In this document: positions 31,901-42,963 of the stretch, in pieces
Numbering within the stretch: position 1 is the stretch's first letter
Layout: every line of letters begins with the position of its first letter
NCBI GenBank assembly: GCA_012862575.1
Contig: BLSF01000026.1
Span: forward strand, 484,399 to 548,398
Origin: Parietichytrium sp. I65-24A
Lineage: Eukaryota > Sar > Bigyra > Thraustochytrida > Thraustochytriidae
DNA length: 64,000 bases
Direction: 5' to 3'
Notes under the pieces: generated by a model
What the model saw: the letters and a program-made list of their open reading frames with translations, nothing else
Databases searched by the model: none
What the model was told of the DNA's origin: nothing
Position numbers and translations under genes: made by a program

Positions 31901-34015
31901 ACAGTGCACTTTTCTTCGTCCGTAGATGAGTGAAATGCGTAGAATTGGCAAATGTGAATCTTGGATGTCGTAAAACTTGTTTGCAACCGATGCGGAGCCG
32001 ACTTTGTCTATGTTCGGAACTTCTCATTAGATCGATCGACCTCTCTCTCTCTCTCTCTCTGGTTCTCCGAACCCGAAAGCGGGGGAACCTGTCCCACTTT
32101 CCGTTCTCTCCTATCGCTGCCTGCGTGCTAAACTTGCAAGCAGTGTGACGGCTCTTGAACGGTGGCGAGAATGAGGGAGTCTCCGCACAGTCAATCAAGG
32201 TCTTCTTCACTTGCAGTATTTTTTGCAAGTAAATATCATCTGCGAATTCTGCATGTGGACTGTGAACTGACTGTGTTCTGAAAAAAGACTGTGACTAAAG
32301 TCACCCACGTGACACTCTGAAACGAACCTAGATAGGGTACTCACGCACTCTTTTCTTCACAGTCAGTCCAGTTTTTTTCTCTTTCTCTTTCTTTCTTGTT
32401 TTGCGCTTTTTTTGTTTTGCGCTTCCTGCTCCTGTTGCGAACTACAAGTGCGCCAAGAGTCGCCAAAGAGAAAAGGCAACACTCTCTATCGTGAATGTTA
32501 TCTAGCGCGAATAGGCGTTCCTCTTCCTCAGACGCTCTGTTGGAGACGGGGAGGAGGAAGGAGGGGGAGGCAAGGGAGGAGGAAGGAAAGAGGAACGGAG
32601 GAAGGAGGAAGGAGGTAGGTGGCAGAGGAGATGGGAGAAGGAAGGAGCGTCGGTCAGCTAAAGTTGTGAAGCCTCTGTGACCTGTGTGGCTTGTGTGGTA
32701 TGCTACCTCGGTACTCAGATATCGTGCCGAAGGTTAGACCTTCACCAACTCTCGGAAAAGGCGCGAAGAGAAAGATCGTTGGGCTGCCCGACGGTGAGTT
32801 TTTCTATCTAAATCAAACTTATGCCATAAGCTTACCTCCCTTTGTGATTTGGAACTTGCTATTTTTTGAGAGCTGCCGTCAGTCCATCCCGTTCGCAAGA
32901 ATAGTACGAGAATGAAGTTGTTCGGCCATTAAAAAACGCTGGAAATCTACTACGCGAAATTCGTCGTGCTACTCCACACTAGTAGCGCCAATCCGCGACA
33001 GTTCAAGTTTTCCTTTTTATTTTTTTTCTTTGACGGTAAATAAAATTTGAAGGTAGGACCCGAGTCTTGTAAACGGTGTGAGAGAGAGAGAGGCCCGGCC
33101 CCACTGGCACTCAGGCTGGCACTGGCACTGGCACTGGCAATTCCGTGCTCAAACGGACATCTCTTCCTCTCAGCTGACCTCCTCCAATTCAATTGAAATG
33201 AATTTTGATGAGATGAGACGAACCGCGTCTCGGAGCAAGAAAATGTATCTTTTTGCTGGGACTTCAATGGAGAGATCGCAGCGAAAAGAATGATTTATCT
33301 GACTGTGATTCGGAATGATTGAAATTTCACACAATCAACTGAAGGGAATACTTGTTCTTGTGCCCATGGAGTCGGGGTTTGAACAAATAGGGACTATTAA
33401 TCTAGCTAGCTAGCGAGGTAATAGTAGCTATTAAATAGATACCTCCTCTGCTCACATTCATCCTCAACATTCCCCAACTGCCGAGTCTACCCTTTCATAC
33501 TTCGGACCGTTTATGGCGTGGTAGTGGCTTGCCGTTCACTGCTCTCCCAAAGAAATCTGGCATACGTTGGGAAGAAGAAGTAGGCTGGGAAACCGCCCAC
33601 TCCACCTTTTGGGAGGGCTACGGTGAAAACCGAAGAGTACGCTCCCTATTGATTGCGATCATTAAAAAAAAATGAACTTTGTGCTTTGAGAAGGAAATTG
33701 CTTTTCTGCGAAAGTACTAGTTTGCTCCAACTCATGCTCTGTCAGTGTGAGCGTGTCGATCGAGAGGGAGGGTGGAAGGGTGGGAGGGGACGAGAGTGTG
33801 CGCAGTGAGTTAGTTTGCAGTTGCGAATGTCAGTTGATGTGCTCATTGATGAGCAGGAGGGAAGAGGTCGGCCTCTCTCTCAAGAAGTAAGAACAACAAA
33901 GCTCACCTCGAAGGAGTTGCAGGAAGCTGCAACAGCTCCTGGCTTGCCGTGCTTACTGCTACACGTGCGATAGCTTTATGAGCTACGGTATGCGCTTGCT
34001 TTTTTCGTCTGTCAC

Positions 34016-34046
<31 letters not shown>

Positions 34047-34860
34047 TCCACCGCGTCTCTTAACTCTCCATCTCAAAATGCCCACCTCGTTCAAGGGTTT
34101 CGCATGGTGACCTCTTAGGGAAAAAGGTGAAAGAGCTCCGATTGTGCATTTCCACTCCTAGCTATGCTAAGTCACTTTTGCTTGCGCAGCTCGTGGGAGT
34201 CTACTAGTCTTGCTTACCGCGGTTCCCTCGTCCAGTCCCAGTACTCCGGCCCAAGTCCTATGGGCCTGTAACGCCCTACTATCCAGCGGTAGCCGTGAAC
34301 TAGGTCATAATGAATTATTTGCACACACGCACCCCCACTCACAAGTCCAATGAGGTCCAAGGGGAACAAGAAATGAAATGTGTGAAGGAAGCGCTCCGTT
34401 CTTTTTCTTTTTTGATTTTAGTTGACAGCTCCGAAACGGCGTACTGACTGTGAGTACTGGGTACTGGGTACTTCAAAAAATAAGTTATATTTGAATGACT
34501 CAAAAGTGAAAGAACATTCCTTCTTTTGACCAGAATTGTAAAAAGCGCGGAAACTCGGCTACAAGCAAACAACCAAGCTAAAGCTAAGGAGGATGCTGGA
34601 AAAGTGTGATGATGTTGGACTAGCTTGGGGGTGGGTGTCTGGAAAGCAGGGCGATAAACGCCGGCTTTCTTTCGCCGGGCGAGGGAACGCTGGGAATAGC
34701 TTCGCCGGCTTCGTGTTTGTTAGTTCTTCATTAAAAACTCTTTTAAAAAGGAATTTAAATTAATCAATTCTCGGATTGTTATCCGGGCGTTCAAGTTTAT
34801 ACTTTGTCCTAATGAAAGAAAAAACAACTAAATTTACAGTTCAAACAAATATAAAGAAGA
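28901..34860. other. Gene-poor region, middle part
   Basis: About 6 kb without a gene I can support. The most protein-like short frame is 29317-29547 (+, 76 codons, ATG start), including GHLPIVVVISNLSFEEV, but nothing around it confirms a gene. Repeats include short CT and GA runs near 31720 and 32042, a GGCACT repeat near 33103-33140 and a TTTC run at 34017-34048. Confidence 0.45.
34017..34048. repeat. (TTTC)n microsatellite
   Basis: Eight tandem TTTC units. Confidence 0.9.
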
Positions 34861-34869
34861 ACGACCTTT

Positions 34870-35270
34870 GCAATGCACAAGTGAAATGTGCCTGACCGCG
34901 AGTCTTGCAATGCTCTACAATATGCTCTCGACGCGGCATCACTTTGTCCACGCGCGCACGACGGTCCCAACCGCGCGATTGCAGCTGGATTTCCTCTCGA
35001 ACGTCGGCAACTGCCTGTCAAGCCCGAGCGCCCCGAGACTTGCGAGCCAATCTTCCTCAGCTCTTCGTCGCAAACGGTTAGCTTACGATGCACAGCTGCA
35101 TGCAGCTCAATGCAGTTGCCACTATTGCCACGCCAGCCTTCCCGAAAGGAGAGCGCGGTTCCTCCGTACGCGGGTGCCACGGGTGTGAAGGATACCGAGT
35201 TGGCAAGCAGGCGCTTCTTTCCTTCAAGCAAAGGCCATGGACACTCTTGCACATCTTGCACCAACTGCAT
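34870..35270 (-). pseudogene. Possible coding relic on the minus strand
   Basis: A GC-richer island in an AT-rich background. Minus-strand reading from the ATG near 35270 gives MQLVQDVQECPWPLLEGKKR and, further on, ELHAAVHRKLTVCDEELRKIG. Near 35010 the protein-like reading moves to another frame, with EEIQLQSRGWDRRARVDKV and HIVEHCKTRGQAHFTCAL. This pattern fits an old gene with a frameshift, but a small intact gene with a different structure cannot be excluded. No family recognised. Confidence 0.3.
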
Positions 35271-36613
35271 TCTTTGGTTTTGAGCAGTGCAGTGCGAATG
35301 ATGGCAAGCAAGTCCACGTCAGTTGTGGTCAAAGACAACTACAGTTGTTGATCGGAAGTGGATATTAGATTTGATAGATTGTGGATAGTTGGAAATGGAA
35401 AATGGAAAGAGTGCATGGTGTTTCCGCTCCGAACGATCGACGAGACGTCAACCCACAGGAAGTTATGCATAACAATACTGGCTGTGAAACAGAGAGATGA
35501 ATTCTAAAATCTGTCTGATTGACACTGATTGTATTGGATTTCACTGAATTTCATTGGGCTTCGTTGGATTTCATTGAATTTCATTTGAACAATTAACTGC
35601 TATACTCTGCAATACACTGCACTGAATTAAACTGATTGATTGAGTGAGTGAGTCAGAGAGCGAGGGCACGCGAAAGAAAGTGATAATCTTTACAATGCAA
35701 AAATTCCGGTCTTGCTCTTGTTATATTTTATTCTAAATGATTCTTCTTCAGAAAATCGTGAAATAAAAAATCATTTCCAACGAGCGTGGGGAGTGACTTC
35801 ACAGCTCCAGGTAGACGTGGCTACCCCACGCCTTAGTAATCACCCGTGTCCTTTTTCCGTCCAAAAAGTTCGGCAGAAACGTGCATCGCAGAATCACAAG
35901 GAAATGCAGGTATAAGGATTTAGTTAGGGATGTAGGGAGTTGTCGTACATAGTGGACAGCACACTACCGGCGCCTTTTTCTCCCAGAGGAGACGGAACAT
36001 TGAACGATTTCACCACCGACTTTCTTCCCTCCCACCAAGTCGTTACTGCCACAAATGCCTCGCCTAGCTTTTCGCATGGTACTTCATTCTCCTGCACTTC
36101 CGCTGTCCACTGTTTTGGAAGAAAGTGGTTCAGCTAAGAGTGAATTGCAGGCTCTTTGCTTCTATCGCAAACTATAGAGTACTGTAGATTTGAGGTCGTC
36201 AAGAAAGTCTACTTGTGTGGAGGCGAGAAAACTGTGAAGCACTGTTCTGCGCCTTACTATAGAATCCCTCGTATAGTTGAGGAGCTACTAGAAGCTGGGG
36301 ATGGAATAGTGTACTCCGAACCTTCACCACCTGCAGATACTTTTAAAATTACTGTGATAAGTTGAGAGATGAAAGGAAATTTGGACCACCCCGACACATT
36401 CTGCTCTTTCTTTTGGACTTGGCTCCTTCACACTATTCACTCGTGTCAACTTCACAACTTGGGTGCTAGGTCTGCCGTTAACACGTGCCGTTTTTCCCTA
36501 AGCCGCGCCTTCACAGCCGTTTCCGTTCCAAAGTAGCAATACTGACTACCTGGTACTCCTCTGCGGAGTCGAGTTTTCCGCGCACGCGAATGTGCCGCGA
36601 AAGAAAGAGACAC

Positions 36614-36643
36614 AGAGAGAGAGAGGGAGGGAGGGAGGGAGGA
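36614..36643. repeat. (GA)n/(GGGA)n microsatellite
   Basis: GA dinucleotides merging into four GGGA units. Confidence 0.85.
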
Positions 36644-38180
36644 TAAGAGAACTCATGTCAACGAAAGAATCCTCACTGCGGCTTCTGAGCCCGTGCAATT
36701 TCAAAAAAGCACTTTTGCTGGTTGTCACTTCAAAAAAAAGAAAAAAAAAGGCAAAAACAAGTCAATCATGATGAAGAAATGAAAGATGGATGAGAAAATG
36801 ATTGAATGATGAAAGAACGACTCAGCCTGCGCCGAACACCGTCCTTTTCGCTCCGAATGCGAAAGTAAGTAAGCCTACCAGCCAGAGTTGTTGCTGCACA
36901 TCCTTTTCCCGCCACAAGAGAAAAATTTCCCCGACTCTAGCCTCACACACTCATCATACACTCATACAAAACTCAAACACAGAGTGGGAAACGGCGAAAG
37001 GGGAATCTTCGAAGGATGCCTTTGCACGCGCAATTGGGAAGCGTTTGCGACAGCTTTCATTCGGTGAAACTACGATATCCACTCACGCTGTGCAGTTTGT
37101 CGAGTCTTTGCTGTCTTTGCTGTCTTTGTGAAGAATGTTCACCTCAATCAATCGCAGTGAAAGGAAAACAAGAAACGAAAGAGAACCTGCTCGCCTCCTC
37201 CTCCGAAAACTCGTCCGACGAGCCGTGCAGTCGCTTCCTGTACTCTCTGTGAAATGAAAAAGCGTTTCTGGCAGAAAACGCTCTCCTGGCACAGCCTTCT
37301 TCTCACTCAAAGCCGAAAGGAGGAGTTTGCTTTTTCCGCTTCCCCAAAGCACCCTATTGGAACGCTAAGGTTTGCATAGGCAGCATACAAACGCTTGGGA
37401 GACCGGCCCTATTGTCGTTCCAGCCGAATCTATAATCTTTCCCCTTCCCGCTCTGTCGCTCCGCAGGTTCGGCTTCTTCTTTCTCCCAGCACCTGGTTTC
37501 TTCTTCTTTCATTCAGCGAGTTTCTTCTTCCTCCTTAGCGCTCCGTGCCTCCTCAGACTTAGCCCGTGTAAATAAAAATAAATCGACTCGTATTGGCTGA
37601 GAGGCAGTTTGATGGGCCGCCTCACATGGATAAATGTCGCTTACAGTAGTTCAATAGTCCATTCTCCTTCTCTTCTCTTCATCCTCTAGACCTCCTCTTT
37701 TTTTCTTTTTTTGTTCATGAAATGAAAAAAGTTTGCTCACACAGCCTCACAGTGAGACTTTCCTAGATCTCGTCCTCATCCTCTCCTGAACCATGATCGG
37801 CCAACTAGTCGTCATTTAGTGCTGGGGGTAGAAATGGGAAGGAGTAAGGGGTAACGACAGGATTATCTCTGCTAGCCTCCCGAGGGCGTCGATGAGTGGA
37901 GTTTGGAAAACCTTCTCAAGTTTCACTGTCACACCCCCAAATAAAAAGAAACCACCGAGAGCCACATCCTCAGAGGCAGCCGGCAAAAAAAAATGCTTTT
38001 TGATGAAAAAGTCGAAAAGAGCAACCCCTCCTCCCCCAGCCCCCCTTCTTTCTTCCCGTTCTTTCCCCTCGTAACCTAACATAAGGAGGAGGAAGGGCCG
38101 GCAATTCGCACAGAAAATTAGAAAAAGGACGGAAGAAGGAAGGAGTCGTCACCCAAAGAGACCTTACACCAACAACGTAT

Positions 38181-38240
38181 GAGAGTAGAGTAGAGAGTAT
38201 AGAGTAGAGAGTAGAGAGTAGAGAGTAGAGAGTAGAGAGA
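38181..38240. repeat. 7-bp GAGAGTA tandem repeat
   Basis: About eight imperfect copies of a GAGAGTA unit, adjoining the GA run that follows. Confidence 0.85.
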
Positions 38241-38257
38241 AAAGGCGACACACACAC

Positions 38258-38260
<3 letters not shown>

Positions 38261-38294
<34 letters not shown>
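38261..38294. repeat. (GA)n dinucleotide repeat
   Basis: About fifteen GA units. Confidence 0.9.
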
Positions 38295-38298
<4 letters not shown>

Positions 38299-38385
38299 AA
38301 ACATGCAAAAAGAGAGAAAGAAGTTGTTGGAGAGGGGAAACCAACGTCCTCGAGAGGCACGCAGAGAGACAGCGCCTGCCTGCCT

Positions 38386-38420
38386 GTGAGTGGGTGAGTG
38401 AGTGAGTGAGTGAGTGAGTG
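38386..38420. repeat. (GAGT)n microsatellite
   Basis: About eight tandem GAGT units. Confidence 0.9.
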
Positions 38421-38430
38421 CAAGTGCAAG

Positions 38431-38485
38431 TCAATGTGAATGTCAATGTCAATGTCAATGTCAATGTCAATGTCAATGTCAATGT
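38431..38485. repeat. (TCAATG)n hexanucleotide repeat
   Basis: Nine copies of TCAATG/TGAATG. It opens repeat-coded frames on both strands (Val-Asn on plus, Ile-Asp on minus) that I do not regard as genes. Confidence 0.9.
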
Positions 38486-38741
38486 GAGAGTGAGGGTGAC
38501 GGTGAGAATACGTCCTCGTCAAAACAAAGTGGTAGGTAGTCACACCCAACCAAAACATCCAAACATCCAAACAAACAACCAAAGACAGAGAGAGGGAGAG
38601 GTAGGTAGAGGTAGAGGAGGAGAAAGCTGACAAGGAAGGGAGACGGAAAGGGGGAAGGCACCAACCTGCGGCAGAAAAGTGCAAAACAAAACCCATCCTC
38701 AACGTGAGGGGCTCTCGAGGGGAGAGTACTCAGCACACAGA

Positions 38742-38797
38742 GCAAGAGCAAGAGAGAGAGAGAGAGAAAGAGAAAGAGAGAGAAAGAGAGAGAGAGA
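38742..38797. repeat. GA-rich repeat
   Basis: GA and GAAA units run together over 55 bp. Confidence 0.85.
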
Positions 38798-39721
38798 CCT
38801 TGAAGGGAAGGGAACCCTGAGAGAGACCGAGAAAGTGAAAGTGCTCATTGGAGACCAAACGCGAAACGGCCAAACCCTCGAAAGCTGAGCCGCGAAACAC
38901 TTGTCACGCGCTGGGTGAGAGAGAGGTAGACAGATAGATAGATAGAGAGAGAGAGAAGGAGGTCGGCCTTGGCACCTTGGCACCTTGGCAGCTTCACACC
39001 TTGGTACCGACTTTGGAACCTCTTCCATCTCCTCCATCCAAAGCAGAATCTGTCTCGTCGGAACGGTCGCAGAATCGATCGACTGCAATCTGAAAGTGCG
39101 AGCGAGGGAACGCGGCGGCCTGCGTTTTTTGCACAAGTCAAGTTGGTGCATTTCCGCGGCCGTTCAGGCGTCCGTCCAGTCCAGTCCTCTTTCAGATTGG
39201 TCCGCCACGAGCTGCGAAGGCACGGAGAAGAGCTCAAGAGAAAATCACAAAATCACAAAATCACAATCACGGTGGACTACGCAAAGGCATTTTGCGGATT
39301 GCGTCAAGGTACTGAGGTACTGAGATCCTGTGTTGGATGAAAAGGGTCCCGGCGAGTTCTTGGCTCGCGAAAGGACTGCTGCACGTGTTTTGAAAGAGCT
39401 TGGTCGGTACGGGCTGGTAATTTATGGATGCTCTTGGGTTCGGGAATTTGCGCATCATCCATCGTTTGGCCGTTCTGAAGACTGGCTTTTGCGTTCATAG
39501 CGCAGCTCAGAGAAGGGAAGGGAAAGGAAAGGAGAAGTAGGCGGCATTTGCGGTCTGCGGCGCTTTGCTAGCCAGCCTCTGGGCGAAGAGCTTGGCCAGG
39601 GGCGAGGGCGAGGGCGGGGGCGCCTTTTCAGAAAAGTTTTGGAACTTTGCGGGCGTGGAAGAGGAGCTAATTTTCCTGCTCGTCTTCTTTCTCTGCCTGG
39701 TTAGCTTGATAGTATATTGGA

Positions 39722-42517
39722 ATGTCCACCTTGAACCAAGTGGAATGGCTGAGCACATTTAGGGCTTCTTACCTCCGGACATACCGCAAGTCTGCGGCGC
39801 ACAGCAAGAAGAATCTGCGATGCTTTCCACAATGCGGCCCGAAAGAGTCGGGGCACTCAGAGTCCGGGTTTTGCGGTCAGCCAGTCAAGGTAACTTTAAA
39901 ATTTAAAGGGGCTACTATAAATCCACAGACCCTCGTGTTTATTGGGGAAGTAATTGGTCTGGAGGAGCCGCTTCCAGGCCACGGCCAACGAACTCTTTCT
40001 TCTGCTTTGGTGGCTTCCAAGCTCCGCTCCCAGGAGGAGAGACTGCTACCTTGGATGCCAGGCGCCGTCACACTCTCTCCGAACGATCCGGACTTACTGC
40101 TTATCACCTTCAACGAATCGCTTCAAGGCTACCACTATGGCTGGCTCAGCACCAAGGCCACTTGCAACATGCTCCACACTTTTAGAGTCTACATTCTTGC
40201 TCCCAAAGGCGATGACTACGATCTTGTGGATTCCTTCGACTCGCCCGCCTTCCAAGTGTTCACCAGACGCGGCTTGAAGACCAAAGAACGAGTCGCGATT
40301 ACCAACAGTGCGTCCAGGGAACCGTCCGACTCGTCCGAAGACTTCACCGGTATTTTGGCGGAGCCACCTGAGCCACCAATATCAGGTCGCCTGGCCGAGG
40401 TTCAAATTGCAGTAGAGAAAAGGGGGTCCAAGAGCAAAAGAAGATCCGAAGGAAACGATGACATGCTTGGGGGGCGGGAGCGCTCTGCTTCCAAACCGAG
40501 GTTGCTCGACTCATCTTTGCCGGAAATGAGAACCGTTGATCGCCTCGCTGTTCTCCTGTTTTCTTGTGGAAATATTCCTCAGTGGGTCTTGCAGTCATTG
40601 CCAGGTCATAATCTTGCAGAGTTTGTTAAGCAGCTCCAGATGAAAGATCCTTGGCAGCGCCACACCAGCACTGCACAAAACTTCTCTGCGGAGCAGCAAG
40701 ACCACCAGCAGCAATGTGCTCAATCTGTGCCGGGGGGAGATCAGAAAGTTCAGCCTTCAAACTCGGCTCACGGTTTCATCACACCACTCTCGCCGGTGCT
40801 CTCCCTCGATCATGATGGACGGAAAGGCGAACCGGGCAGTCACCCAAGTCTGTTTGCGTTTGATAGTCAACCCACACCGCGTGGTAACAACAATGGCTAC
40901 CCAAGCAATCGAAACAGCCCATTCCCATACACTAGCAGCAACTGGCCGGTACCGTCCGGAGGTCATTTGGCCCATGAGCAGCAGCACCAGCATCTGGACG
41001 TGAATCAGCAACTCGAGAGTGTTGAAGACACGTATGCGTCATTGTTCGGTCAATACGACTATTCCAGTACGAGCCAGCAAGCAAACGACTATGAGTCATT
41101 TCCACGTGTTAGGGCTGCCCTCATAGAGGCATATTCGCACGGACAGCACGGAGACGCCCTGCAGGCGGTGTATGCCTCTGTTGACCAATTCATGAAGAAG
41201 CTCGGCGATGTGGTCTTGGAGGCCAGTCTGTGGATTCTCTCATCCGGCTTCAGCATGTACTTCGAAAATATTGTGTCACGTTACAAGGTTGTGAAATCCA
41301 CGAGCTTTTCCAAGTATCAGGACCTCGTGAACGGGCCAAGCCACGGCGATACAGACAATAGCTGGCAAGCTTCCCTTGAAGACGATACCCGCGAACCCAG
41401 CCAGCTCAGCACCGAGCTCGATTTCTTTCGTGACTTCAAGTACCTTTTGCGTGTTCCTGTCGACAAGGCGCTTGTGAAGCTTGGATACTCTGTGAGGGAC
41501 TTTGAGCAGCCCATGGAACTTGCTGCTCAAGCGCAAGCTCTTCCTATGGATGCCTTCCACACCATCTCCTGGCCATCTCAGCGGCTCTTCAACTACGAGC
41601 AAATCTTTGGCAATGATAGTGTGGGGTCGCCGAGCGATCGCTCGAGTGTCTCGAGTAGTCAACAAGATCAGCCCGGTATCGCCGAGAGAACTGCTCGGCA
41701 ATACCACAAACTCCGTGCCAGTATCGCCAAGGACCTCTTCATAGGGCGAATAGTTGCTGATGAGCATGCGGAGTCCATGGAAGGTGTCGGCCGACCACTT
41801 TTGCATCTCAACTTTGACCCGAGCGGACAGTACTCTTGCAAGTACCTTGGTCCCTCCATTGACGCTATTTACAAGTCGGACATGTTGTCCCTCATACACG
41901 ACTTGACGATGGTTCGCATGGGAACGCTGTACGTCTCTCTCTTTTGCGCAACCTTGGGCACCTTGGACGTTGAACTTGGCCACGACAAATTGACAATTGC
42001 GGGCCTTAACCCAACTATGTTTGGAAACATGCGTTTTGCTACACAGCTCGACGGCCATCTATATTCGTGCCAACCGACAAAGCTAGTGTCTCCAGTAGGA
42101 GTCTTGTTCCCTTTCGCAACTAATTTCTGTGGACTCGGCAAAATTATTTTTTTTCACGCCGACCAGGTCGAATGCTTGCTGATCCACTCCTGCAGGCTCA
42201 CCGTTGCAACGACCGCGGAACTTATAGAAACGTGCCGGAGCCGCGTAGACATAGGTGAGCAAGCGCAGATTTTTAACAGGATCGGCTCCATTCCTATTGA
42301 GCATGCAGACGAAGAGGACGCCCCGACGGTAGTTGTGTACGTTCGACTCGTCTTTAGGCAAAATGTCATGCTGCGGAACGAAAACTGGTTCTTGTATCCT
42401 CGGTCACGCTTTCAGCCGCGTCTGGACAACATCGAACACTCTCAATACTCACCTTTTGCGGATCCGTCTTGCATGCCATTGCTTACTAATTTTGAGCAGA
42501 CCTATTATCGGGTCTGA
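39722..42517 (+). CDS. Orphan 931-residue protein
   Basis: An uninterrupted 931-residue frame from the ATG at 39722 with even, protein-like composition. Residues 50-185 look like a compact beta-rich domain (PVKVTLKFKG, VFIGEVIGLEEP, DLLLITFNESLQGYHYGWL, FRVYILAP, then SPAFQVFTRRG). The SPxFxVxTRR ending recalls the edge of Rel/STAT-like or CudA-like DNA-binding folds, but this is a weak resemblance. Residues 200-430 are disordered, Ser/Gln/Pro-rich. Residues 430-640 are largely helical (ALIEAYSHGQHGDALQAVYAS). Residues 690-931 form a second mixed domain with conserved-looking aromatic and Cys residues. No signal peptide or membrane span. A nuclear regulator would fit the Gln/Ser-rich middle, but I assign no function. 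Confidence 0.75.
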   Translation: MSTLNQVEWLSTFRASYLRTYRKSAAHSKKNLRCFPQCGPKESGHSESGFCGQPVKVTLKFKGATINPQTLVFIGEVIGLEEPLPGHGQRTLSSALVASKLRSQEERLLPWMPGAVTLSPNDPDLLLITFNESLQGYHYGWLSTKATCNMLHTFRVYILAPKGDDYDLVDSFDSPAFQVFTRRGLKTKERVAITNSASREPSDSSEDFTGILAEPPEPPISGRLAEVQIAVEKRGSKSKRRSEGNDDMLGGRERSASKPRLLDSSLPEMRTVDRLAVLLFSCGNIPQWVLQSLPGHNLAEFVKQLQMKDPWQRHTSTAQNFSAEQQDHQQQCAQSVPGGDQKVQPSNSAHGFITPLSPVLSLDHDGRKGEPGSHPSLFAFDSQPTPRGNNNGYPSNRNSPFPYTSSNWPVPSGGHLAHEQQHQHLDVNQQLESVEDTYASLFGQYDYSSTSQQANDYESFPRVRAALIEAYSHGQHGDALQAVYASVDQFMKKLGDVVLEASLWILSSGFSMYFENIVSRYKVVKSTSFSKYQDLVNGPSHGDTDNSWQASLEDDTREPSQLSTELDFFRDFKYLLRVPVDKALVKLGYSVRDFEQPMELAAQAQALPMDAFHTISWPSQRLFNYEQIFGNDSVGSPSDRSSVSSSQQDQPGIAERTARQYHKLRASIAKDLFIGRIVADEHAESMEGVGRPLLHLNFDPSGQYSCKYLGPSIDAIYKSDMLSLIHDLTMVRMGTLYVSLFCATLGTLDVELGHDKLTIAGLNPTMFGNMRFATQLDGHLYSCQPTKLVSPVGVLFPFATNFCGLGKIIFFHADQVECLLIHSCRLTVATTAELIETCRSRVDIGEQAQIFNRIGSIPIEHADEEDAPTVVVYVRLVFRQNVMLRNENWFLYPRSRFQPRLDNIEHSQYSPFADPSCMPLLTNFEQTYYRV

Positions 42518-42963
42518 GAGGCACGCACGCAGGCAGGCAGGCAGGCAGGCAAAGCCACTATCACATCACCCCCACTCCAACCAGACACTACAGGTTTATT
42601 AAATTCTGATCATTGCATCCATCACATGGCCTTGGCGTGTTGCAGGCCAAGTTGATTGACTGTCGACTTTTTATAGTTTTCTCAAGCTCTCGAGCTAATT
42701 TTCAATTTTGAATCTCACTTGGAGACTTTTCTCCTCTCTTTCTCTACTTTCCCCACACTTCTGAACACCTTTTTTTTGGTAAGTTCGAGCTCGTTTCCCC
42801 TCCACCGGAAGTCGGCAAAAGGATCTTGATGGCCGCGTGAGCTCTTCTTTATGTGAAAAAGCACGAAATGGCCGGGAATAAGGATGGAAAACTCGAAAAG
42901 TGATAAAATTGATTGCACGAATAGCAAAAGGTCTCGATGGATAGTAGTAAAGGATCACATGTT
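42518..42963. other. Convergent 3' region with (GGCA)n repeat
   Basis: About 450 bp between the stops of the orphan gene (+) and Rab7 (-). A GGCA microsatellite lies at 42528-42551 just after the orphan stop. No gene seen. Confidence 0.6.

Larger units (their letters stand above)
35271..39721. other. Gene-poor region, last part, rich in microsatellites
   Basis: About 4.4 kb before the 931-residue gene. Two plus-strand frames (35940-36137 and 36156-36365, the latter with VKKVYLCGGEKTVKHCSAPY) are mildly protein-like but isolated. From 38180 to 38960 the DNA is almost wholly simple repeats, and long open frames there on both strands are artefacts of the repeats. The final 200 bp are the probable promoter and leader of the gene at 39722. 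Confidence 0.5.

Noticed and set aside
36156-36365. Short plus-strand frame with VKKVYLCGGEKTVK
   Set aside because: Mildly protein-like but isolated, short and without an exon partner; not strong enough to call.
38118-38702. Long minus-strand frames of 170-190 codons
   Set aside because: They are produced by microsatellites (Leu/Ser and Ile/Asp runs) and have no natural protein composition.
41276-42058. 260-codon minus-strand frame
   Set aside because: Antisense to the 931-residue gene, without domain features.
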